NCBI GenBank assembly: GCA_035591015.1 | Contig: JAXIUW010237729.1 | Location: forward strand, 1-10,049 | Direction: 5' to 3' | DNA from: Cephalothrix simula | Lineage: Eukaryota > Nemertea > Palaeonemertea > Archinemertea > Cephalotrichidae | Length of the DNA stretch: 10,049 nucleotides | Shown here: positions 1 through 7,297 of the stretch, piece by piece | Layout of the letters: every line of letters starts with the position of its first letter | How positions within the stretch are numbered: position 1 is the stretch's first letter | Translations under genes and position numbers: made by a program | Notes under the pieces: generated by a model | Told to the model about the DNA's origin: nothing | What the model saw: the letters and a program-made list of their open reading frames with translations, nothing else | The model's database searches: none

Positions 1-14
1 GTATGAATTCATAC
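1..14. repeat. 14-bp perfect palindrome at window edge
   Basis: GTATGAATTCATAC reads the same on both strands and contains GAATTC at its centre. It sits exactly at the window edge, so any continuation to the left cannot be seen. About one palindrome of this length is expected by chance in 10 kb at this composition, so no function is claimed. Confidence 0.4.
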
Positions 15-1317
15 ACACTTTTGTATTGTATTTTTGTACCTTTAAGCAGGAAATAACTGTTTTAAGCATGTTAAGTGTATTTCACATTTTGTTGCGTTTT
101 TCATTGATTTTTCAATTTCCATATATTGTACTATATAGAGCCGAGGAATAATAGATCAATCGCCCCAGTATGCTAATAGGTGATACATTTGAGACCTTGC
201 AGTGCAATCAATCCTAAGACATTTGGTGTGCTGAAAACACTAATAGCTTCTGCATCCTTTATGAAATCGATAAAGAATGTCATCTGAAGCCATTTTACTG
301 ACACTGCACCTTTCTGGAGATCGCTAGAGAAACAGGAACAAATGCTGAAAGATCTTACAATTTGAAAACATATTATTTATGAAATTTTAAACCTATTATC
401 ATAAATCACATTAGGGTGAACACTAAAATCAATTTTCGCAGGATAGACATCAGACAGTTGTTTTACTTTTGTCCGTGGCATACTCAATCTTAGCTTTATT
501 CAAAACTAGATATGTAGGAACATACACTACAGTAAATAGTGTCATATTGCCTAGGGCAACGTTTAGGACCCTGTTGGATGTGTACTCTAATAGTAAGCTT
601 TTTACCGAACATAATGGTACGGCAATGTTAGATTCCAACAGTCCCTAATGATGACCTTTAGTTAGGAGCATCGATGTAAAGCTAAAGATCCCATCTTTGA
701 CATCTTTATCTGAGTCAACCGACAAAAATCTGCACGGATTCAAGTTACTTAAATGCAACTGGTCGATGTACATCCGCAATTACAGACTCATTAGAATTTG
801 TTAGTTCAATATTACAAGTCTCCTGCAAAATATGATATTCAAAATATTCTCAGAGACATATTGGCTTTCATTCCAGATTTTTTCCAACTCCCAAAGCGAG
901 AATGATATAAAAAACTATGTCCATTACGATAACTGAAGGATCAAAATATCTTTAGAAGTTAAGAGAGTCAGGAAATGAGATCTTTTCAAAGACAAAAACT
1001 GATGTTCGAAAGGGAAATGTATCTCAAAAAGAATATGAATAAGTATTTTGTATCATACTTAGGCTAATACTATGCAAGATGTAATATCATTTGTCAATTA
1101 TTTCCAAGGAAACATCATAGAACTGGATTAATGACTGTTATCATACCCAACAATGGAATTTTTGTCTTCTTCTTGAACTTTCCTTAGGGATTAAAAACCC
1201 AATATCCTAAAAGCATGATTTTTAGCTTTTTCCGTCCAATTACTCTTGAAAAAGCTTTTTGCTATTAAGGTACATTGTACCTGCAATCATCTTGATCGGC
1301 TAACGTTTTACTTAACC
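15..1317. other. non-coding stretch, no supported gene
   Basis: All frames are interrupted at short intervals. The only notable local items are a small hairpin at 684-698 (AAAGAT, CCC loop, ATCTTT) and a 25-codon open stretch on the minus strand at 745-822. That stretch lies behind an acceptor-like TTTTGCAG (minus, cag at 823-825) and ends in a donor-like AA/GTAACT. It has no start codon and no recognisable domain. No microsatellite, transposon end or RNA gene was seen. Confidence 0.55.
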
Positions 1318-1352
1318 CACGTGATTTCAGGTGATGCTCTTATGCACACGTG
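1318..1352. promoter_or_regulatory. paired CACGTG E-boxes
   Basis: CACGTG occurs at 1318-1323 and again at 1347-1352, a 29-bp centre spacing, the second inside the fully palindromic ACACGTGT. Known: CACGTG is the binding core of bHLH-zip and bHLH-PAS factors (USF, MITF/TFE, MYC/MAX, CLOCK families). Inference: a possible enhancer element. The motif is short and no promoter is identified next to it. Confidence 0.3.
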
Positions 1353-1379
1353 TCACTATTCCTTTAAAAAGGTCAAAAA

Positions 1380-1399
1380 TGTAAAACAATTGTTTTACA
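1380..1399. repeat. 20-bp perfect palindrome centred on CAATTG
   Basis: The sequence TGTAAAACAA followed directly by its reverse complement TTGTTTTACA forms a spacer-free 20-bp palindrome. From base composition I estimate about 0.03 such palindromes per 10 kb by chance. It could be a dimeric transcription-factor site, a cruciform-forming element, or the junction of a short inverted duplication. It lies 28 bp past the second E-box. Confidence 0.6.
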
Positions 1400-1487
1400 G
1401 AGAAAATTATTTCTGAAAATAGAAACGGGTCACAAGTTTCAACACTGAACATACTCCATCCATATACCCTTACGAATACTCAAAGAA

Positions 1488-1706
1488 TTACAAAACTGAG
1501 ATGAATATTCTTGCAATTCTAAAATAATGACATTGATTTATAAAGAAAGAGCTATCATTTTTCTTTTTAAATACCACTTTATTGCCTGTTGCATTCCAAC
1601 ATGAATTTCCCCATGTCTCTTTTAGACGATAAGAAAGCTTGACTTGCAATTTCTTCATCATCACGTGACCGATGAAACCAAAACGGAAATTAGAAGTGCT
1701 CTTCAT
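1488..1706 (-). CDS. unrecognised 72-aa ORF
   Basis: An ATG at 1706 (minus) opens 72 codons ending in TAA. The frame is open upstream to 1754, and an acceptor-like TTCCAG ends at 1723, so it could also be a terminal exon starting at 1722. The product would be basic in its first half (MMKKLQVKLSYRLKE, then VVFKKK), with two cysteines, a Trp-rich stretch WGNSCWNATG containing an N-glycosylation sequon, and a hydrophobic end. No family is recognised. The start context is poor (C at -3). The TCACGTGACC E-box lies inside the frame over Gly-His-Val codons. First-codon-position G is not clearly enriched, so it may be chance. Confidence 0.15.
   Translation of the reverse strand: MKSTSNFRFGFIGHVMMKKLQVKLSYRLKETWGNSCWNATGNKVVFKKKNDSSFFINQCHYFRIARIFISVL
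1661..1670 (+). promoter_or_regulatory. CLEAR-like E-box TCACGTGACC
   Basis: TCACGTGACC contains CACGTG at 1662-1667 and matches 9 of 10 positions of GTCACGTGAC, the CLEAR element bound by TFEB/MITF-family factors. It is the third CACGTG in 350 bp, where about 0.03 would be expected. It also falls within the minus-strand ORF at 1488-1706, so its conservation could be for either reason. Confidence 0.3.
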
Positions 1707-1918
1707 GAGAAGGTTGATTTGCCTGGAAATTACATGAAGCTGTTTTGTATACCTTCATCATTACGAAATCTACTCCATCTTCTATCAAGCAAAGTCAAGA
1801 TGTCATAAATTTTTGGGTGGCTAAAAAAATACCAATCTTGTCCTGATCCATTATACATAAAGTTTGGTAAATGTTAGGTAAATTTTCTAAAGTCAAAAAC
1901 GCAAAATTAAGATAACGA

Positions 1919-2281
1919 ATGCTTGAGATGAAACACCATGAGCTCTTCTATGGTGATGCTTTTAGTATAGTAAAAGTATGTACAATTTTGTATGTGATGG
2001 TTCATGATATAGAACTATTCATTTCAATCTCCCTTGAGATGATAATTAATGTTTGGAGGTTTCGTGTTTTCCCCAACTTATCTTCAATAAAAGTGGTCCT
2101 CACAAATGGAACATTGATTTTTACCGAGCAATCTCTGAGCAACCTTTCATATAATTCACATGTTGCATGTAGCATTAATTTCCGCATATATCATTTTTGT
2201 CTCACCTTCGTGACAACAATAATATGGTATAGAGATCAAAGCATCATACTCGGCAATTTAGGATGTCGGCAGGTTGATTAA
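1919..2281 (+). CDS. unrecognised 120-aa ORF, longest in the window
   Basis: This ATG-to-TAA frame of 120 codons is bounded upstream by an in-frame TAA at 1913-1915. The translation starts MLEMKHHELFYGDAF and is rich in Ile, Phe, Val and Leu, with hydrophobic runs near residues 17-45 and 90-110 but no clean signal peptide. I recognise no domain. G at codon position 1 is about 22 percent against roughly 17 percent overall, weakly favouring coding. From the stop-codon frequency, a frame this long arises about 0.2 times per 10 kb, so chance is plausible. A 61-codon frame runs antisense inside it (2002-2187). No TATA box, splice or poly(A) context sets it apart. Confidence 0.17.
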   Translation: MLEMKHHELFYGDAFSIVKVCTILYVMVHDIELFISISLEMIINVWRFRVFPNLSSIKVVLTNGTLIFTEQSLSNLSYNSHVACSINFRIYHFCLTFVTTIIWYRDQSIILGNLGCRQVD

Positions 2282-3063
2282 AACACCAATTTCAATCATT
2301 AATCGAATATTATTTCACTATAATCGACGCGAAACAACCGTGATTATCACGACCTTCTTACTTTTTTCTATGATACGTTATTTTCAACGATTAGAATTGT
2401 CAACATCAGATGACACATTCTCTAGCTCGAGATAATTGAATATTGTACCCGAGTTTGTTCAATTCCTCCGGACAAGGGTATACTTCATTACTAAATGAGA
2501 TCTCAAAGGATTTTGTTGGTCCTGAAGAGCCAATAATCGGTATCTTGATCAGTTGAACCTTCTTAACTTATAAGGTAATAAAACATACCTCTATGGCTCG
2601 TTAGGAATTGATTGTAATAGGCGAAGTCTCTATTTTATGATGAAGAGGAGTTCTTCCGATCCCATCAGAGATGTTGTTCATCACACTAACCTGTCACATG
2701 GTCTGTTGAACATCATCGGTCTCTAGTATTGAATTGACGGGCTCCAATCATTATCATCTTATAATCAACTACATGTATGAAGCTGAAGAAATTTAGTATT
2801 GGGCTACATATTTGGCTATGTTTCAAATTTTGATAGAGCAGTACTTGGTTTAAAATCACAACAACAACTGATCAGCAAGCTTTACATAGTGAGGTAGAAC
2901 CCTTCCATAAACACAAAACTAAGTTATTACCATTGATTACTTTTCGGATACTTGTCTGATCAGGAAGGAACTTAATTATACTCCAAGTCTTGATAATTTT
3001 ATCACCCTTCCTAGCTGTAACAAAAGTTCACCATCTTCAGAAATATTCATAATCTTAAGTTAA
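2282..3063. other. non-coding stretch, no supported gene
   Basis: Short frames only. It contains one strong minus-strand donor-like site, GAG/GTATGT (around 2586-2594), and one TACATGTA at 2770-2777. Neither links to an identifiable exon. No repeat or RNA gene was seen. Confidence 0.55.
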
Positions 3064-3306
3064 GAGCAAAGGTCCTTGAGAAGGACTTTTAATTTTTCGT
3101 GCAATAAAAACGCCGTCAGAAAACGATTGCTCATATCAGCATGGGGTGTTTTCCGTAGTTTGGAGTGTCCAACATTAATTTTACCAATACAAATTGTTAG
3201 TTTGAATTCAAAGGATATTATTTGTCAGTCATCTGTTCACATGAAAACCTTTGACGCCTTCGGGCCCACACCGTACGCATGCGCATATGGGATTTCCTTT
3301 GTTTAA
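3064..3306 (+). CDS. unrecognised open frame of about 80 codons without early ATG
   Basis: The frame is open from 3064, after an in-frame TAA, to a TAA at 3304-3306. It has no ATG until residue 60 of the open segment (3241), so if real it is an exon or decayed coding sequence rather than a complete gene. Visible features are a basic patch (NAVRKRLL), four cysteines and a C-terminal FGPTPYACAYG segment encoded by the most CpG-rich DNA of the window. No family is recognised. First-position G is about 21 percent, slightly above background. Confidence 0.13.
   Translation, partial: EQRSLRRTFNFSCNKNAVRKRLLISAWGVFRSLECPTLILPIQIVSLNSKDIICQSSVHMKTFDAFGPTPYACAYGISFV
3068..3090 (+). repeat. short hairpin followed by a T-rich tract
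   Basis: The arms AAAGGTCCTT (3068-3077) and AAGGACTTTT (3081-3090) pair over 10 positions with one mismatch around a GAG loop. T-rich sequence (TTTTAATTTTT) follows. The shape recalls a factor-independent terminator, but in this apparently eukaryotic context that function is not expected. It may be chance or a small RNA structure. Confidence 0.35.
3274..3285. promoter_or_regulatory. NRF-1-like site in a CpG-rich patch
   Basis: TACGCATGCGCA matches the NRF-1 (NRF1/EWG family) consensus YGCGCAYGCGCR at 11 of 12 positions and contains the palindrome CGCATGCG (3276-3283). It sits in a local CpG cluster: five CpGs within 3254-3284, and more through 3400. Known: NRF-1 sites are typical of CpG-rich promoters of housekeeping genes. 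No transcription start is identified nearby. Confidence 0.3.
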
Positions 3307-4421
3307 GGAAACACCTTCAGCATAATGCCCTGGACTTCAGCTGAAATTTTCTAATCGTGCGAAGATTCGTAAATCGAACCAACCGAGTTATGTGTCCGGG
3401 ATAAGTTATGCAGAAAATGCCAATTCCCTGGCTGTTAACTAAAATGTATGAAAATTGAAAAAATGATACATGAAGTATACCGTATGTATTGTTTTTGATT
3501 CACAATTCTTTTAAATCAAGTGCACATTGGTCTTCGGGTGTTTAAGGCTTTGAAATGTTGTTAAAACATATCTTTAGCAATCAGATTTAAAACCTAATAG
3601 ATCAGAGATGTAGATAGAAACATCTCTATGTTGTCTTTATGAAGAATCCTGGTATCATCTTTCCTTCACCTTTTTCGTTAGAGCGCTGATAAATGTTTTA
3701 ATATTTAATGAAGATATCGATGAAAAAGTCACTGTTTATGGCTTTTCAGTAAAAAGATTTACCAACCTGGAAATTTGTATCAATGCCGATTATTGTGATT
3801 ATTTTCATCATACGTCTATGTATATAATCGCTGAATATAAAATTGTTTAGCTAATTTGGCCAATCAATGTCACTTCGTATGTATTTTTGCATTAGCGGCC
3901 GAACATCTAACTTATTATATAAATCTAATTTACTTCAACCAATTGATCCGCCAAGGTTTCGTAAAAATATAGAGGTCTTAATGTAATTAAAGTAACTTTT
4001 TCATCCAATTCAATGATAAGGTAATCAGTGATCATCAGCGGTTCTCTAAAGATATCTAAATTGTTAGTTTGGCTTTCATTCTAATGTTTCACCGCTATCT
4101 TCATTGGGAATTATTATTAGTATCATATTTTCAGAAAACAGATTTGGGGAATGTTTGCATTAAGCTTCTTGTGGTCAAGCAATGCCAGTCAATACTCAAT
4201 CCAATACATGTAATAAAGGCTACTTGAGAAGCACCAGTGTTTTTTCATTTGCAGACTTTTTTTTGAAAATGTAACTGGTGAATTTTTCATTTTAGCTAGC
4301 AACTTGATGTCAGGATTTTTCGAGGCATAATAATCCTCATGTTGGCAAAGTTTTTGCATAATTTAAAATTTCTGGCACTTGAAAAATAAAAAACCCATTC
4401 AGTCTGTGTGAACCGGATTGA
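3307..4421. other. non-coding stretch, no supported gene
   Basis: AT-rich and stop-dense in every frame. The CpG-rich tail of the 3240-3400 patch enters at the left. A TACATGTA is at 4205-4212. An acceptor-like pyrimidine tract, TTTTTTCATTTGCAG, ends at 4254 but is followed by a T8 run and stops, not an open frame. No repeats were recognised. Confidence 0.55.
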
Positions 4422-4444
4422 TAACAATGGTTTTACCAATGTTA
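4422..4444. promoter_or_regulatory. inverted pair of SOX-like sites
   Basis: TAACAATGGT (4422-4431), a TTT spacer and ACCAATGTTA (4435-4444) form an inverted repeat with one mismatch per 10-bp arm. The left arm carries AACAATGG, a textbook SOX HMG-box site; the right arm is the same site with one change. Known: SoxE proteins bind inverted pairs about 4 bp apart as dimers; here the 8-bp sites are 5 bp apart. Inference: a SOX dimer element or a chance hairpin. Confidence 0.28.
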
Positions 4445-5210
4445 AACCTACTTTAGATAAATACCAACATGACTGTACACTTTAAGTAGACCATTTCAAG
4501 TTGTGTATATTTGTATTTATATTATTTTCGTTGCTATCACATTTTCCTGAATATTTTCCAATATTTTATATCTGTTTCCATTCGACATTAGGATAACGTG
4601 TTTGCCTTCCGACTGAAAATGCAACTTCTCTTTCTTGTATCTCAGAAGATCATTCACTTACGATGATTCTCCAGGTGAAGTCATTCTTTCTGAACTATTT
4701 CCAAAGAGTAGTTCGTTAACGCACATACTGCTGTTTTTGTTATACAGCTGCATAAGAATTGTTAGCTATGGTAAAACTTCCGGTACAGCTTCTACTTCTA
4801 CTTGCTAACTTGCAGAGTTTGTCATCATGTGGTTTGAAGAAGCCATTATCCTTGTAATCTACTTCCATGTGCTAGTTTCATCACCATAAAAAGTAACAAT
4901 AGGCACCTTTTTGCCAATTAAATGCCAAGAATTAGAATAAAGAAATTACTTGCTGCTTTGTGCAGGTGATTTTTTGTTCTAACACTGCATCCATACATCA
5001 TTACCAGCGAACACGCTAGGTATTTTTCTTTTCTTTTCCTAAATCAGGCCCCAGGGAGTGTGATTTGGTTATATGTAGGAAATGAACAGTTCTTTTGGGA
5101 CTTTAAATTAGCTAAGGCATGACTGAGTCTTTTCCAACTCTCGTCTAGGAATTCCGTTAGGAGCCATTTTCAAGGAAAGAATGGCTAAAGAAATTTACAA
5201 ATTGTAATAT
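4445..5210. other. non-coding stretch, one short open frame
   Basis: The one item of note is a 40-codon open plus-strand frame at 4597-4719. It starts after a TAA, has an internal ATG at 4660, and its translation contains LPTENATSLS and ISEDHSLTM. No domain is recognised and chance is likely. A minus-strand donor-like GTAAGT lies opposite 4655-4660. A short (CTTCTA)2 repeat is near 4785-4800. Nothing else was seen. Confidence 0.5.
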
Positions 5211-5360
5211 ATGAAAAAGAATAAAATAAGAAGGAATTCAAAAGAAGAAAGAGGACCATGCAAAGCGACATTGCAAAAGCATATGTTTGTGCCATTGTTG
5301 GAAGAAATCCACTTTCATGATGCAACTTTATCAGGTACCTGGTCAAACCATGCCCAGTAA
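5211..5360 (+). CDS. unrecognised 49-aa ORF with basic N-terminus
   Basis: This ATG-to-TAA frame of 49 codons begins MKKNKIRRNSKEERGPCK, a strongly basic stretch that would suit a nuclear-localisation or nucleic-acid-binding segment, then turns neutral (FVPLLEEIHFHDATLSG). The start context is weak (T at -3). A second frame nested at 5258-5320 starts in a better context (ACCATGC) and encodes 20 residues (MQSDIAKAYVCAIV...). At most one frame is likely real. No family is recognised. Confidence 0.1.
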   Translation: MKKNKIRRNSKEERGPCKATLQKHMFVPLLEEIHFHDATLSGTWSNHAQ

Positions 5361-5731
5361 CTTCATCATGCCTTTGAAATGGCCTCTTAAAAGAGTCACG
5401 AAGAAAAGGTAATACAGGGAGAATTTTTCAAAAATCAGCTAATAAATTGGCTATACAAAACTAAGTTAGAGGCTTGCACAAAGGATCCTTACAGACTTTA
5501 TTAGAATGAAATTTAAAATTTTATCTTTTAATTAGACAAATCGATCGATATTATCGAGTACAAACAATATGATCACCACTTTCAAATGGCTCCTCGTATT
5601 TTCTTAGAGGTGTTAGCCCATTGTTGCTAGGTGTGTAGTGGATTAATTAAACAAATGAAACACTTTAAGGTCCCGTAGGTAGTCTCATTAGACATTTATA
5701 TCCCACTGCTATATTTCATCCCATAAATAGA
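5361..5731. other. non-coding stretch, no supported gene
   Basis: Stop-dense in all frames. It contains the 10-bp palindrome ATCGATCGAT and the A+T homeodomain-type word TTAATTAA. A 22-codon minus-strand frame (5627-5695) is too short to call. Nothing else was seen. Confidence 0.5.
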
Positions 5732-5744
5732 GTTCCAGCCCTGT
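5732..5744 (+). repeat. 13-bp direct repeat, copy 1 (GTTCCAGCCCTGT)
   Basis: GTTCCAGCCCTGT is identical to 5900-5912, 168 bp downstream. It is G+C-rich in an AT-rich setting. Flanking sequence does not match beyond the 13 bp, so this is not an obvious tandem duplication. Confidence 0.45.
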
Positions 5745-5754
5745 TCCACCACTT

Positions 5755-5768
5755 ATTGGCATGCAAAT
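5755..5768. promoter_or_regulatory. reversed CCAAT box abutting a POU octamer
   Basis: ATTGGC (5755-5760; GCCAAT on the minus strand) is followed with no gap by ATGCAAAT (5761-5768), the exact octamer bound by Oct/POU-domain factors. Known: octamer plus CCAAT combinations occur in animal promoters such as those of histone H2B. Read on the minus strand, a TATA-like TATTTATG lies about 30 bp further on (5721-5728). No histone or other gene is visible downstream on that strand, so this is a motif match only. Confidence 0.3.
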
Positions 5769-5834
5769 TTCTGGTATGAATTAGTTGATTTAATAATTAT
5801 TATTAATTGTAATATAGAAATGGAGACCGCCCCT

Positions 5835-5840
5835 ATTGGC
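5835..5840 (-). promoter_or_regulatory. second reversed CCAAT box (ATTGGC)
   Basis: TATTGGCAT at 5834-5842 repeats the nine bases at 5754-5762, 80 bp apart, giving a second GCCAAT on the minus strand. It is short, and NF-Y use is only inferred. Confidence 0.2.
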
Positions 5841-5899
5841 ATTACTCAGAGTTTTATCCTGCTTTCCTTCAGAAGCAATATTGCATCCCTTATCCTTTT

Positions 5900-5912
5900 G
5901 TTCCAGCCCTGT
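5900..5912 (+). repeat. 13-bp direct repeat, copy 2 (GTTCCAGCCCTGT)
   Basis: Exact second copy of the 13-mer at 5732-5744. Confidence 0.45.
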
Positions 5913-5991
5913 CGAGGTTTATAAACATTCGACAATTCTTAAATCGATTAAAACCAATAACAGGATATTAACCAAGCTCATTATCAATAAA

Positions 5992-6198
5992 TTATGTACA
6001 TTTGTAATAAGTTATTAGTCCCAGTGGTAGCAATGGCGCCAATTTGGTGCGACTCATCTCCAATTTTTTTGTTTTAAAGCTGGAAAAGCCTTTATATTTA
6101 AAAAACATGCAAATATAGACAATATGTATTTCATTACTAAAAAAACTTTCAGGAACAGATTTACAAAAATACAATGTTGCTCCAAGCCATGGAAACAT
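5992..6198 (-). CDS. unrecognised 68-aa ORF
   Basis: An ATG at 6198 (minus, G at -3) opens 68 codons to TAA. The start, MFPWLGATLYFC, is hydrophobic and could pass for a short signal segment but lacks a clear cleavage region. A Lys-rich middle (FKTKKLEMSRTK) and a hydrophobic LLPLGLITYY end follow. It overlaps the octamer at 6107-6114. No family is recognised. Its length is ordinary for chance ORFs at this composition. Confidence 0.1.
   Translation of the reverse strand: MFPWLGATLYFCKSVPESFFSNEIHIVYICMFFKYKGFSSFKTKKLEMSRTKLAPLLPLGLITYYKCT
6107..6114 (+). promoter_or_regulatory. POU octamer ATGCAAAT
   Basis: Exact ATGCAAAT, the second of three exact octamers within 777 bp. Across both strands of the whole window fewer than one is expected, and I found none elsewhere. 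Confidence 0.3.
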
Positions 6199-6201
6199 CA
6201 C

Positions 6202-6529
6202 AAATTATTTAGATTATTGGTAGCATATTTTTCTGCATTTTAAAGCAATCAAATGGTGCTGGTAATATTATAAGGTTTGTATTATTTGAATATTCATGAC
6301 AATTCAACAGTTTTGCTGGACAATCATCATGTTTATATTTTGCACCAGTATAAAATACAAAAAACTGCTTGTTATTTTCGGACCATCATTTACCTTACTT
6401 TGTACAATCAACAACTGCCATTTTTAGACAATTAAAATTATGCCTCAGGTTGCAATCAAGAATTTCATACCATTCTCAATAGTCTATCAATTTCTTCTCT
6501 GTATTACTTGATCGTTTCCCATTTGAAGC
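6202..6529. other. AT-rich enhancer-like stretch without gene
   Basis: No open frame of note. It contains several SOX-type ACAAT cores (GACAATTC, GGACAATC, GTACAATC, AGACAATT), a TGAATATTCA palindrome (6287-6296) and A+T homeodomain-type words. These suit a developmental enhancer but are also common in AT-rich DNA. Confidence 0.3.
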
Positions 6530-6537
6530 ATTTGCAT
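6530..6537 (-). promoter_or_regulatory. POU octamer in reverse (ATTTGCAT)
   Basis: Exact reverse-complement octamer, the third of the cluster. It is followed within 10 bp by TTAATTAA, a homeodomain-type core. Confidence 0.3.
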
Positions 6538-6993
6538 TCTACTTAATTAACCTAATGATCAATCAGGAGGACTTCAATTCAGCCGCAAAATCAATGTGGA
6601 AAGTCCTATATGAACCTATACAGTATATAGTAATGAAAGAAGTCTTGCACAGCAAAACATAAATTCAAGGTCCCACTATCACTTTAAATCATAATGTTGT
6701 CTTCGGTATAGTACCCTGTGGTGAAATTCTAATATTTTTAACGCCCAGCCGAGTCTAACTAATTTCTAGCGATGGCAATTTCAGGTCAACTCAAGGGACT
6801 CCTAACGCCGCCACATTCAATGTGTCGTTTATATTTACTAAAATGGCTTAGGCTGCTGCTAGAAAGCTGATTCGCTTTCACACAATATTTTGTTCTCTTT
6901 AAGCCTCCGGTACCTTTTGATTACAAAAAGCACTACATACTCATGTTCCAGTGTTTGTTATTTTAAAGCTTTTTGTGAATTCATCGTTTTCAG
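6538..6993. other. non-coding stretch ending in an acceptor-like site
   Basis: No long frame. A TCAAGGTCC word resembling an NR5A/ERR monomer site is at 6665-6673. The right end, ATCGTTTTCAG (to 6993), looks like a splice acceptor directly before the short frame at 6994. Otherwise nothing was seen. Confidence 0.5.
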
Positions 6994-7101
6994 ATGCTGA
7001 AGTATCTAGTACACAATAGAAATGCGATCGTAAAGGATTTCAATACCAAAACTACTACAAAAAGGGTAAATCCGGTCAAGTACACCCCTAAAGATTTATG
7101 A
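6994..7101 (+). CDS. exon-like short frame, 35 aa, unrecognised
   Basis: ATG follows an acceptor-like CGTTTTCAG immediately. The frame runs 35 codons to TGA and is Lys/Thr/Asn-rich, including VKDFNTKTTTKRVNPVKYTP. A donor-like AGG/GTAAAT at 7065/7066 would end an internal exon after 24 codons. First codon positions are about 70 percent purine, as coding sequence tends to be. It cannot be spliced in phase to the next candidate (acceptor at 7338) from that donor, so the two are not claimed as one gene. No family is recognised. Confidence 0.13.
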   Translation: MLKYLVHNRNAIVKDFNTKTTTKRVNPVKYTPKDL

Positions 7102-7297
7102 AACTAGCACCGAAATTCGATATAGAAAATCTGATTCCAGGTTCCTTATGTCGTAGACTTTATAATGTCTTTCTTTTTAATGTGAATTTAAAATTTCACT
7201 GAAAAGACTGAATGATAACGAAGAATTGCAACATTGAAATGATTTAAAGGGTAATAGAGGCGACGATTATGATGGTATATGGGATGATTTACGGTGA

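Noticed and set aside
450-638. 62-codon minus-strand frame
   Set aside because: It begins with TTG, which is not expected as a start in this apparently eukaryotic DNA. It has no splice context or recognisable motif, and its length is ordinary for chance.
764-773. GATGTACATC palindrome, also at 8124-8133
   Set aside because: Many 10-base repeats are expected by chance in 10 kb and the flanks do not match.
1361-1372. CCTTTAAAAAGG as an SRF CArG box
   Set aside because: The A/T core is 8 bases instead of the required 6.
2002-2187. 61-codon minus-strand frame inside 1919-2281
   Set aside because: Probably a shadow of the longer opposite frame. It is bounded by a close upstream stop and no domain is recognised. 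Kept only as a note in the findings.
5785-5805. AT-rich TTAATAATTATTATTAA tract as an origin or hairpin
   Set aside because: Imperfect symmetry and simple AT content. Such tracts are common at this composition.
5836-6018. 60-codon plus-strand frame
   Set aside because: TTG start, low-complexity Ile/Asn/Lys-rich end, and overlap with the 13-bp repeat and CCAAT words. No coding support.
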